A DNA stretch of 9,664 nucleotides from Clostridiales bacterium (lineage in GTDB: Bacteria; Bacillota; Clostridia; Peptostreptococcales; T1SED10-28): contig SLKF01000297.1 of the NCBI GenBank assembly GCA_007134725.1, positions 1-9,664 of the forward strand, given 5' to 3'. A program made the translations under genes and the position numbers. This document shows positions 1-6,056 of the stretch, in pieces (position 1 is the first letter of the stretch; every line of letters begins with the position of its first letter). Below the pieces are notes generated by a model. The model saw only the letters and a list, made by a program, of their open reading frames with translations, was not told where the DNA came from and ran no database searches.

Positions 1-1338
1 GCTTACCATATTCATTTCTTTGTTCATTTTAGAAATTCGCATGGCCTTTAAGGAATCTTTAAAACTCTTATGAAAATTTTCCATGCCACCGTAGATTCGT
101 CCCATACCTACATGAATCCGAACACTTACCGACTGTAAATTTATGGCTTTTTCCAAATGGGTTTTGATACCCGTGATTTTTCGATCGCTCTTATCTTTCT
201 TATCAAAAGATAATATTAGTATGATACTGTCCGTCTTACTAATAACCACCCCTCTGATTCCATACTCTTCCAGCAACCGTTCCGATAAATTCAGTATCCT
301 GGACAAGTCATCTTCCACATATTCGTAGGATTGCCCTTTTACCGTGTCAAAATTAATGATCACCCCTAGGTAATCCGCTTTAGGATCCAGACTAAACATT
401 TGCGCTTTCTCTAAAGCTTTTTCCCGTCGGTTGGGCTCCAGGGATACCAATTCTTCAAAAAACTCGGTTTTATAACGATTTTCCACTTCTTTTATGGAAA
501 GTTTTCGCAGCATATCCAAAGACATGGTTGTGGCGGTGGCCTCCAGTACCGAAAGGTCAAATCCTCCCAGGGGAGTACTCAGACCCCAGGCAAAAATATG
601 GCCGAATACACTGTTTTTCACAACAATGGGCATTACCATCCGCTCTACAAAGATTTCTCCGATTTGTTCCCGGCTCTCGTAAAGCTTTCGCTCTTTATAT
701 TTTTCCAGGTTCGGATCATAAAATCGTTCAGCATTTTGGATCAAGGATTCCCGGACCTCTTCTTCAATATATCCCGAGTGAAAAATTTCATTGGTTGGGA
801 AATCCAGCTTAATCATGATAGGATTTTTTAAGTTGTCGTTCACCGTCTTCGCAATTCTTTCCAGATCTCCACCCTTTAACATCACATCCATCAAACGCTC
901 ATAGATATTTTCAAGTTTTTGAAGGAGTATGGCTTGTTTGTTGAAAATTTCTTTAAACACCGGTGTCATAATGTCGGAAAAAGGCACTTCATAATACAAC
1001 TCAATGATGGGAAGGCCTAAGTTATCGGCTAAGGCTACGATCTCCTTGGGCAGGTTTTCCAGGTACGGGTAAATTTTAATCCCCAAGGCTGCCAGTTTTT
1101 TCTCCGAACACTGTCGAATAAAATCCCGTTGTTCGTTTAAAGAGCTGGCTTTAAAGAAGTAGGCCGTGGTCAGGAGCAGCTCCCCCTCTCCTACCCAATT
1201 GATAATATCAGGATCAGCCATAACATTGACATTTGATACAGTATTTTTAATGCCATTCGTTCCCGCAATAATTTTGCATTTACTCATACAGTCCATTTTC
1301 ATAATTTTTTCCAGCGAAATCCCGTTTTGTCTTGCCAT
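1..1338 (-). CDS. PucR-family transcriptional regulator, C-terminus cut off by window edge
   Basis: The frame is open from an ATG at 1338 to the window edge, giving 446 residues with no stop. The start is set by GGAG in AAAGGAGT, a few bases upstream. Residues about 7-125 match the N-terminal PucR ligand-sensing domain (PF07905 type), including the hallmark NWVGEGELLLTTAYFF at about 47-62, close to the family's W-x-x-P/E-G-E-L-x-L-T-T. A central region follows. Residues about 300-430 resemble the GGDEF-like domain of PucR/CdaR regulators and end in VGMGRIYGGMENFHKSFKDS, matching their usual IGxG...S-xx-A region. The PucR C-terminal helix-turn-helix (PF13556 type) should lie in roughly 80-110 further residues to the left of the window. 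PucR regulators control purine or other nitrogen-compound catabolism and usually act on neighbouring genes. This gene lies 69 bases downstream of the cyclodeaminase on the same strand, with no visible terminator between them, so they are probably cotranscribed. The family call is firm; the ligand is inferred from context. Confidence 0.88.
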   Translation of the reverse strand, partial: MARQNGISLEKIMKMDCMSKCKIIAGTNGIKNTVSNVNVMADPDIINWVGEGELLLTTAYFFKASSLNEQRDFIRQCSEKKLAALGIKIYPYLENLPKEIVALADNLGLPIIELYYEVPFSDIMTPVFKEIFNKQAILLQKLENIYERLMDVMLKGGDLERIAKTVNDNLKNPIMIKLDFPTNEIFHSGYIEEEVRESLIQNAERFYDPNLEKYKERKLYESREQIGEIFVERMVMPIVVKNSVFGHIFAWGLSTPLGGFDLSVLEATATTMSLDMLRKLSIKEVENRYKTEFFEELVSLEPNRREKALEKAQMFSLDPKADYLGVIINFDTVKGQSYEYVEDDLSRILNLSERLLEEYGIRGVVISKTDSIILILSFDKKDKSDRKITGIKTHLEKAINLQSVSVRIHVGMGRIYGGMENFHKSFKDSLKAMRISKMNKEMNMVS

Positions 1339-1407
1339 CTTACCTACTCCTTTAACTTCGATTACTTAAAAAACTGCTATTTTTATGGCTATTTCTTCAT
1401 TGGATTC

Positions 1408-2046
1408 TTAACCTAATTTGGTATATACGGTTGCAAGGGTTGCCTCTTTTACCCGGTTTCCTTCTTCCTTTAATTCCTGGCACTGCTTTTTAATATCTGC
1501 AATATAGGCCTCATCGCTGAGCCCTTGAAGATTGATCAGTACATTAAACAGGGCACCTTCTAAGCCTGCATAAGCTAATAGCGCACCTACACCTACATCC
1601 GTAATCGCATTAGGATTTCCGAAGTCCGCAAATACTTGTTGCAATTTTAATACCGCTAACGATTCTTTCCCTACAGTTAAGGGCACTTCCAAGGCTTCTT
1701 TCGTAGCTTCTTCGATGGCTTCTTTTCGAGCTTTTTTCTCTTCATCGGTCTCTTTCGGCATTTTAAATGCTTTCATCACACCGTTAAAGGCGGTGGTATC
1801 CTCTTCGGTTAATTGATTCAGTCGTTCCATTAGGGCCTGTACTTTTTCGAAGTTACGGTCCAATGTTTGTTGCTGTTCCTCATTCAACTTTTGGTAGGAT
1901 TTTCGCCCGATGGTTAAGTTTCCAACCATTGCGGTTAATGCGGAACCCAAACTGCTGCTCAAGGCCGCCACACTTCCTCCGCCGGGTGCCGGATCCTTAC
2001 TTGCCACCGATGCCACAAATTCCTCAACGCTTTTTTCTAATAACAT
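1408..2046 (-). CDS. fchA: Formiminotetrahydrofolate cyclodeaminase (FTCD_C / FchA family)
   Basis: This 212-residue protein has the FTCD_C glycine-rich motif DPAPGGGSVAALSSSLG at residues 18-34, followed by SALTAMVGNLTIGRKSY. The length is normal for the stand-alone clostridial enzyme. Family members convert 5-formimino-THF to 5,10-methenyl-THF plus ammonia, and some clostridial FchA proteins act as methenyl-THF cyclohydrolase instead. Sequence alone does not separate these activities. Start choice: an ATG at 2052 directly abuts the AAGGAGG at 2053-2059 with no spacer, while the ATG at 2046 has a 6-base spacer, so translation most likely begins at MLLEKSVEEF. The neighbouring PucR regulator and purine-type permease favour a role in purine fermentation, where formiminoglycine donates its formimino group to THF. 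That role is inference; family membership is clear. Confidence 0.88.
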   Translation of the reverse strand: MLLEKSVEEFVASVASKDPAPGGGSVAALSSSLGSALTAMVGNLTIGRKSYQKLNEEQQQTLDRNFEKVQALMERLNQLTEEDTTAFNGVMKAFKMPKETDEEKKARKEAIEEATKEALEVPLTVGKESLAVLKLQQVFADFGNPNAITDVGVGALLAYAGLEGALFNVLINLQGLSDEAYIADIKKQCQELKEEGNRVKEATLATVYTKLG

Positions 2047-2107
2047 ATACATCCTCCTTCATATTTTTCTTATTTTGTTTTCTGTTAATCTTATACAATC
2101 TTATCCT

Positions 2108-2116
2108 AGCATACCA
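2108..2116 (-). promoter_or_regulatory. Possible extended -10 promoter for the fchA-pucR operon
   Basis: On the minus strand this reads TGG-TATGCT, an extended -10 (TGn plus a 4/6 match to TATAAT) about 55 bases upstream of the fchA start region. No convincing -35 lies upstream, as expected for an extended -10 promoter or an activated one. The predicted leader is short and A-rich with no obvious folded element, so I see no folate or purine riboswitch. This is a weak call. Confidence 0.3.
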
Positions 2117-2266
2117 CATCACATTTTCATTTTCCATGGATATTTACTACAATCACACATAATTCTTTCTTTGGAAAATTTGCTTCTGATTGTTTAATTT
2201 CTTTAAACCCTTGAATTGTTTATGATCTCTCTCTAGATTTAGATATTTATACTGTGTTGACTGTCT

Positions 2267-2283
2267 ATCTCGTCAGACGGGAT
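2267..2283. promoter_or_regulatory. 17-bp palindrome in the divergent intergenic region, candidate operator
   Basis: ATCTCGTC-A-GACGGGAT is an inverted repeat with 8-base arms around a single central A. The only imperfect pair is T2270 with G2280. It lies near the middle of the gene-free stretch (2060-2457) between the divergent fchA-pucR and permease genes, where a shared regulator such as the adjacent PucR protein could bind. About 5 bases further on, TAGCG-T8-CGCTA (2288-2305) forms a small hairpin of unknown meaning. The rest of the stretch is AT-rich, and I found no RNA gene, purine riboswitch core or small gene in it. Confidence 0.4.
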
Positions 2284-2371
2284 TTTATAGCGTTTTTTTT
2301 CGCTAAACTCTTTTTCAAAACGGCTCATTTATTGATAATATATTAACTATCTTTCTGTTCTTTATTTTAAT

Positions 2372-2390
2372 TTTGTGACTAAATCACAAA
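2372..2390. promoter_or_regulatory. CRP/FNR-like inverted repeat at about -42 of the permease promoter
   Basis: TTTGTGA-CTAAA-TCACAAA is a perfect 7-base inverted repeat with a 5-base spacer, centred on 2381. The predicted start of transcription of the permease gene is about 2423, so the centre lies near -42, the classical position of a class II activator of the CRP/FNR superfamily. The half-sites TGTGA/TCACA match the CRP/FNR type, but the canonical spacer is 6 bases, not 5, so the protein family is uncertain. The promoter has no recognisable -35, which fits dependence on an activator. Confidence 0.5.
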
Positions 2391-2410
2391 GCATTTATGA
2401 AAATATTCTG

Positions 2411-2416
2411 TATAAT
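2411..2416 (+). promoter_or_regulatory. -10 element of the permease promoter
   Basis: A perfect TATAAT preceded by CTG lies 42 bases before the permease start codon. The hexamer 17 bases upstream is AAAGCA, a poor -35. Transcription should begin near 2423, leaving a leader of about 35 bases that includes AGGAGG at 2445-2450. Confidence 0.6.
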
Positions 2417-2457
2417 TGGTTGAGTAGGAAACAAAATACATATTAGGAGGAATAATT

Positions 2458-3987
2458 ATGGAAAAGAGTTTTCATTATCCATGGTTTAAACGGGAAGACA
2501 TTGACGGTTTTTTTGCACTATTCCAAAATAATTTGGCTAACTTTGTATTAATAGCAGTAGCCATGATTGCTATGGGCTACCCATCGGAAATTGTCTATGG
2601 ACAGGTAATCCCCGGGGCTGCCGTTGCGGTATTAGTCGGAAACATCTATTATGCCTTCTCTGCTAATCGCCTAGCGATCAAAGAACAGCGAACCGATGTT
2701 ACCGCTCTCGCCTACGGAATCAGTACCCCGGTAATGTTTATTTACCTTTTCGGTGTCCTGGGACCGGCCCTGGCACTGACCAATGACCCCTATGTGGCTT
2801 GGAAAATTGGTGTGGCCGCCTGTATTTTCGGGGGTGCCGTAGAAGCCGCCGGCAGCATCCTCGGAAATTGGATTCGAAAAATTCTTCCTCGAGCTGCCAT
2901 GCTTGGAGCCCTTGCGGGAGTAGCCTTTTCTTTCATCGGTGCGGAACTGTTTTTTAATACCTTTGAGATGCCCATCGTTGGAATGCTGGTACTGAGCATT
3001 ATCATCATCGGCCTGATTGCCAAAAAAAGTATGCCCTTTCGAATTCCCGCTTCTTTATTTGCCATCATAATCGGGACCGTTCTTGCCTATTCTTTAGGCC
3101 AGTCGGATATGAGTCAGCTATCCCAAGGATTTTCCACCGTTGGTTTTTATCCCTTCCTGCCAACCCTTGGTTTTATTGAAGGATTTTCTTATCTGTTTGG
3201 TCCCATGGTAAATATTTTAGCCATCCTTATTCCGATTTCCATTTATAATTTCATTGAAACTATGAATAACGTGGAAGCCATGTCCGCAGCCGGAGATGAC
3301 TACAGCGTTTCTGAATGTCAATTAGTCGATGGAATTGGTACTATGCTCGGTGGAGTTTTTGGAGGGGTTTTCCCCACTACCGTATACATTGCTTCCGTTG
3401 GTTCCAAGTGGATGAATGCGGGACGGGGTTACTCGGTTTTAAACGGAGCCGTTTTTATGCTGGCCTCCATGTTTGGAATCGTCGCCGCGATGTCGGAAAT
3501 TATTCCATTACCGGTGATCGCACCGATTTTAGTATTTGTCGGGATCTCTATGGTATCCCAAGCCTTCAGCTCGGTACCGAATAAGCATTTCCCCGCCGTA
3601 GTTATTGCCATGTTCCCCTATCTGGCAAACTATATTATGACCCGGTTCAACAACGTGGCACCGGATGCGGTAGAAAGCCTCTCTTCAGCCATCGTTCCCC
3701 TTGGTCAGGGAGCCATGTTCATTGGAATTATTTGGGGAGCCATGACCGTATATATTATTGACAACGACTACAAAAAAGCCACCATCACCGCATTAACCGC
3801 CTCTGCACTTTCCGTATTTGGTTTTATGCACGCCCCAAGCCTTGGGTTTATGCATGACATCCAATACCCAATCGGCTATTTAATCGTTGCGGGATGTTTT
3901 TACGCTTACAGTCTGGCCGATGCAAAAGCGCTTTCTACAGAAAAAAATAAAACGATCACGCCGGCCCCTGAGGTTTTCGTGGATTAA
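2458..3987 (+). CDS. NCS2-like nucleobase permease (xanthine/uracil permease superfamily)
   Basis: This 509-residue, very hydrophobic protein has about 12-14 membrane segments. AGGAGG lies 7 bases before the ATG. Features typical of nucleobase transporters of the NCS2 fold are QNNLANF in the first membrane segment (23-29), RTDVTALAYGIST at 78-90, and the second-half core NFIETMNNVEAMSAAGDDYS (264-283). DGIGTMLGG (291-299) and FPTTVYIASVG (305-315) complete the core. The acidic E268 and the GDD at 279-281 correspond to the substrate-binding region of the family. The N-terminus (YPWFKREDIDGFFALF) is that of the 'xanthine/uracil/vitamin C permease' subgroup rather than classical UraA/PbuX. Divergence from fchA-pucR suggests purine import, but the substrate cannot be read from sequence. 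The C-terminal 20 residues are a polar cytoplasmic tail. A strong terminator follows directly. Confidence 0.85.
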   Translation: MEKSFHYPWFKREDIDGFFALFQNNLANFVLIAVAMIAMGYPSEIVYGQVIPGAAVAVLVGNIYYAFSANRLAIKEQRTDVTALAYGISTPVMFIYLFGVLGPALALTNDPYVAWKIGVAACIFGGAVEAAGSILGNWIRKILPRAAMLGALAGVAFSFIGAELFFNTFEMPIVGMLVLSIIIIGLIAKKSMPFRIPASLFAIIIGTVLAYSLGQSDMSQLSQGFSTVGFYPFLPTLGFIEGFSYLFGPMVNILAILIPISIYNFIETMNNVEAMSAAGDDYSVSECQLVDGIGTMLGGVFGGVFPTTVYIASVGSKWMNAGRGYSVLNGAVFMLASMFGIVAAMSEIIPLPVIAPILVFVGISMVSQAFSSVPNKHFPAVVIAMFPYLANYIMTRFNNVAPDAVESLSSAIVPLGQGAMFIGIIWGAMTVYIIDNDYKKATITALTASALSVFGFMHAPSLGFMHDIQYPIGYLIVAGCFYAYSLADAKALSTEKNKTITPAPEVFVD

Positions 3988-4005
3988 TCAAAAATCGGAC
4001 TATTT

Positions 4006-4050
4006 TAAAAGCACCCCGCACTTGGTAATACCAAGTGCGGGGTGCTTTTA
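4006..4050 (+). terminator. Intrinsic terminator after the permease gene
   Basis: A perfect 21-bp stem (4006-4026 with 4030-4050) encloses a 3-base loop. It has a GC-rich core (GCACCCCGCACTTGG) flanked by AAAA on the left and TTTT on the right. The hairpin begins 18 bases after the permease stop. The symmetry means it could also work on the other strand, but nothing there needs it. Confidence 0.9.
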
Positions 4051-4068
4051 TGTTTGGGATCAATAGAT

Positions 4069-4098
4069 TTCACATCCTTATTTATGGGTAAATACTAT
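4069..4098 (+). promoter_or_regulatory. Possible promoter of the HesB-like selenoprotein gene
   Basis: TTCACA (4069-4074) and TACTAT (4093-4098) are separated by 18 bases and lie in the AT-rich gap between the permease terminator and the AAGGAG at 4131-4136. Both hexamers are moderate matches. The preceding strong terminator means the gene needs its own promoter, which makes this more likely than its sequence alone would. Confidence 0.35.
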
Positions 4099-4145
4099 TT
4101 ATACCGATTTTAAGAGGCATTAATGATGATAAGGAGCTGTTTATA

Positions 4146-4418
4146 TTGAAATTTATTATTTCAGCGGAAGCGAAAAAACACCTTAATCGTTTGTACAAAG
4201 GACAAACAATCCGGATTTTTCCCAAAGTAAAAACGTGAGCAGGCATCACCTATGAGCTGGTTCAGGATGAACCGAAGGAAGAACAGGACAATCTCCATCA
4301 AGTGGAGGATTTGTTGTTTGTAATTAAAAAGGATGAAGAAAAAGAGGTGTCCTATCTTGAAATTGATTATGAGAATGATTGGTCCGGCGAACGCTTTATT
4401 GTCACTGCAGGATTTTAA
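4146..4418 (+). CDS. HesB/IscA-like selenoprotein with in-frame TGA (Sec) at codon 31
   Basis: The frame runs from TTG at 4146 (AAGGAG at 4131-4136, spacer 9) through TGA at 4236-4238 to TAA at 4416-4418, giving 90 residues if TGA is read as selenocysteine. Before the TGA is KFIISAEAKKHLNRLYKGQT, then IRIFPKVKT. After it comes AGITYELVQDEPKEEQDNLH, then a stretch containing EIDYEND and ending FIVTAGF. This follows the small HesB/IscA (Fe-S_biosyn) fold pattern: I-x-I-S-x-x-A near the start, a residue-U/C-x-G site after the RI strand, DEPKE, and a late IDY strand. Sec would replace the first Cys of the family. There is no Cys elsewhere, so Sec would be the only chalcogen ligand or redox residue. 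A SECIS-like hairpin follows the TGA, and terminators flank the gene on both sides. HesB-like selenoproteins are an established family of unknown precise function in Fe-S or sulfur metabolism. The alternative is a Cys-to-stop pseudogene, but both halves are well kept. Confidence 0.8.
4236..4274 (+). promoter_or_regulatory. Sec UGA codon and bacterial SECIS-like hairpin
   Basis: After the TGA (4236-4238) a hairpin forms from GGTTCA (4259-4264) and TGAACC (4268-4273), with a T-G wobble outside (4258/4274). The loop is GGA (4265-4267), or AGGAT if the last pair opens. Bacterial SECIS elements lie inside the coding region, have a G among the first loop positions, and keep the loop roughly 16-37 bases from the UGA. 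Here the loop starts 26 bases after the TGA and begins with G. The hairpin would be bound by SelB carrying Sec-tRNA. No selA, selB, selC or selD gene lies in the window. Confidence 0.7.
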
Positions 4419-4453
4419 TGGTTTCTTCCCAACTATTTGGAAACAGTGAAAAG

Positions 4454-4484
4454 AAAGCCGGAAAATCTGAGGTTTTCCGGCTTT
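4454..4484. terminator. Bidirectional terminator between convergent genes
   Basis: The arms AAAGCCGGAAAATC (4454-4467) and GGTTTTCCGGCTTT (4471-4484) form a 14-bp stem, with one T-G pair, around a TGA loop. On the plus strand it ends the selenoprotein transcript, 36 bases after the stop, with CTTTTG as a T run. On the minus strand it follows the permease stop at 4493 by 8 bases and leads into CTTTCTTTTC. Confidence 0.85.
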
Positions 4485-4492
4485 TGATTTTG

Positions 4493-5524
4493 CTAATAGA
4501 TCAGATTTCCCGCCATTAATCCTACTGCTGCGGAAATAAACATTACCAGAACAATATAGGTTAAGGTTTTTTTCTTGCCCAATACTCTGGAAATAACAAT
4601 CATATTCGGCAGACTTAAAGATGGACCCGCTAATAAAAGTGCGGTGGCAGGACCCTTTGCCATATCCATTTCCATAAAGGCCTCTACAATAGGTATTTCC
4701 GTAAGGGTTGAAAAATACATGAATGCTGCAAATACAGAGGACAACAGGTTAGCGGCGTAAGTGTTCTCTCCCACAGACCGTGCCACGACCTCATGGGGTA
4801 GTAGGGCCTGAATCACTCCTGCGGCAAAGATTCCCACTAAGAATAAGGGGGCAATTTTTTTTGCCAGGTCTCCCGTTTCCCTTCCCCAATCCTTTACTTC
4901 CTCTAAGGTAAAGTTCATTTTCAGTTGAACCAAAAGCACTGCCACTAAAATCAGGGTAGGTATGGGATTACGTACGCCGGAAATTAATATGGCTAGCAGA
5001 TTGGTAAAAAACAACATGTTCTGTAGCATTGTACGATTGCTGTCATCTTCTACACTGAACATGTCCTCATTGCCATCCACCACTTCGCTTTTGTTGTAGA
5101 TCAGATACATAATCAGCCCGATAACCAGGGAAATAATAATGGCGCCAATGACTCGAACCATTCCAATATCTGAGCCCAGGGCGGTAAAGGTCATGCTGAT
5201 GGCCAATACGTTAATGGCGGGCCCGGAAAACAGGAAGGTAATTGCAGGACCAATCCCTGCCCCTTTCTGTCGTATACTGGCAAACATGGGCAGCACGGAA
5301 CAGGAGCAAACCGTTAAAATCGCCCCGGATATGGATGCAATCACGTAAGCCACCCTTTTATCCGCTTTCGGACCAAAATACTTCAGCACCGCCCCTTGAG
5401 ACATGAACTGGGCAATGGCTCCCGATAGGAAAAAGGCAATCGTTAAAGACATTAATCGTCGGAGGGTCACATAATCTCCCACTGCTCCAAATCCCGAGTA
5501 GATGGTTTCTAAAAATGTTTCCAT
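4493..5524 (-). CDS. COG0701 permease (ArsP/YraQ-like), probable metalloid or organoarsenical exporter
   Basis: This 343-residue membrane protein has two related halves of about four segments each, joined by a polar loop (146-168). The first half contains the family hallmark TVCSCSVLPMF at 71-81 (Cys73 and Cys75), then GAGIGPAITFLFSGPAIN at 88-105. The second half has the matching LLAGPSLSLPN at 297-307. In the COG0701/UPF0718 family, the ArsP branch exports trivalent organoarsenicals using conserved cysteines, while other members have unknown substrates. AAGGAGG lies 5 bases before the ATG. An ArsR repressor gene ends 44 bases upstream on the same strand, so the pair is probably one operon induced by a thiol-reactive metalloid or metal. 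The family call is firm; arsenic as substrate is inferred from the CxC and the ArsR partner. Confidence 0.8.
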   Translation of the reverse strand: METFLETIYSGFGAVGDYVTLRRLMSLTIAFFLSGAIAQFMSQGAVLKYFGPKADKRVAYVIASISGAILTVCSCSVLPMFASIRQKGAGIGPAITFLFSGPAINVLAISMTFTALGSDIGMVRVIGAIIISLVIGLIMYLIYNKSEVVDGNEDMFSVEDDSNRTMLQNMLFFTNLLAILISGVRNPIPTLILVAVLLVQLKMNFTLEEVKDWGRETGDLAKKIAPLFLVGIFAAGVIQALLPHEVVARSVGENTYAANLLSSVFAAFMYFSTLTEIPIVEAFMEMDMAKGPATALLLAGPSLSLPNMIVISRVLGKKKTLTYIVLVMFISAAVGLMAGNLIY

Positions 5525-5538
5525 AATATCCTCCTTGT

Positions 5539-5566
5539 CTAATGATTAGTTTATGATTAGTCTAAT
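5539..5566. repeat. Short direct and inverted repeats between arsR and the permease
   Basis: ATGATTAG occurs at 5542-5549 and again at 5553-5560, 11 bases apart, about one helical turn. Each copy is part of a small palindrome: CTAAT-G-ATTAG (5539-5549) and ATTAG-T-CTAAT (5556-5566). The array lies just upstream of the permease Shine-Dalgarno sequence. It could be a second operator, an RNA structure adjusting permease translation, or chance in AT-rich DNA. Confidence 0.4.
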
Positions 5567-5568
5567 GG

Positions 5569-5928
5569 TTACTCTAAATCCAAGGGGGAACCTTGACAGG
5601 CATTTAGTATTCCTTCTTTTGTCAACATGCGTTGATAATCCTTTGACAACGGTTCCATCGTTTCTCTTCTTACTTTAATAGAGCTTACAATCCCCTGATG
5701 CAAGGGATCCTTGAGATCCAATTTATAGTAGATGAACTTTCCCTTCCGTTCGTCAATGACCAAACCCAAATCCCGATATTTCGAAAGAATTCTTGATACT
5801 CTGGGTTGGGAAACTTCCAAAATAGCTTCCAGTTCACAAACACATAGGGCTTCTTCATTTAACAGCATCAAAATTCTTAGCCGGGTTTCATCTGCGATCA
5901 GTTTTAAAAATTCTTGTAATGATTTCAT
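5569..5928 (-). CDS. arsR: ArsR/SmtB-family metal(loid)-responsive repressor
   Basis: This 119-residue winged-helix repressor starts FLKLIADETRLRILMLLNEE and has the alpha-3 metal site ALCVCEL at 27-33 (Cys29, Cys31). The recognition helix region VSQPRVSRILSKYRDLGLV and the wing RKGKFIYYKL follow. A third cysteine lies near the C-terminus (Cys111, NACQGSP) and might join the site, as an additional Cys does in some As(III) sensors. Start choice: a longer frame begins at 5943, but GGAGGAGG lies inside it, 5 bases before the ATG at 5928, so the shorter start MKSLQEF is preferred. Such proteins repress their own operon until metal or metalloid binds. The next gene is a CSCS permease, a typical effector. 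Which metal or metalloid is sensed is not certain. Confidence 0.88.
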   Translation of the reverse strand: MKSLQEFLKLIADETRLRILMLLNEEALCVCELEAILEVSQPRVSRILSKYRDLGLVIDERKGKFIYYKLDLKDPLHQGIVSSIKVRRETMEPLSKDYQRMLTKEGILNACQGSPLDLE

Positions 5929-5940
5929 ATTTTCCTCCTC

Positions 5941-5970
5941 CATATGTCATTATGTACATATGTTAATATG
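5941..5970 (-). promoter_or_regulatory. Candidate ArsR operator over the arsR promoter
   Basis: A perfect 10-bp palindrome, TATGTACATA (5951-5960), lies between two CATATG sequences (5941-5946 and 5957-5962), with AATATG at 5965-5970. The cluster of ATATG-like half-sites covers the -10 and the start of transcription, exactly where ArsR/SmtB repressors bind AT-rich dyads. The precise operator boundaries cannot be fixed by eye. Confidence 0.5.
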
Positions 5971-5988
5971 TTTTTTTCTCTTTGTCAA
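5960..5988 (-). promoter_or_regulatory. Promoter of the arsR-permease operon
   Basis: On the minus strand a perfect -35 TTGACA (5983-5988) is followed after exactly 17 bases by TAACAT (5960-5965), a 4/6 match to the -10. Transcription should begin near 5953, about 25 bases before the arsR start, inside the palindromic sequence. A strong promoter covered by repressor sites fits a derepression switch. Confidence 0.65.
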
Positions 5989-6056
5989 TCTTTTATTTAA
6001 TTAATTTCCCACCCCTATATTTTTCAGGATCCTTAAGACAGAATCAGGGATCAGAC

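Noticed and set aside
2200..2457. A purine or folate riboswitch upstream of the permease
   Set aside because: I looked for the conserved cores of the purine and THF riboswitches on both strands and saw neither; the predicted permease leader is only about 35 bases.
3315..3584. An 89-codon plus-strand frame inside the permease gene
   Set aside because: It is rich in Trp, Arg and Cys, as expected from an out-of-frame reading of a membrane-protein gene, and the permease frame is continuous and family-like across it.
4146..4238. Reading the HesB-like gene as a 30-codon stand-alone peptide or a nonsense pseudogene
   Set aside because: The 59 codons after TGA continue in the same frame with family-like sequence (DEPKE, EIDY) and end at a proper stop before a terminator, and a SECIS-like hairpin is present. 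A recent nonsense mutation cannot be fully excluded without homologues.
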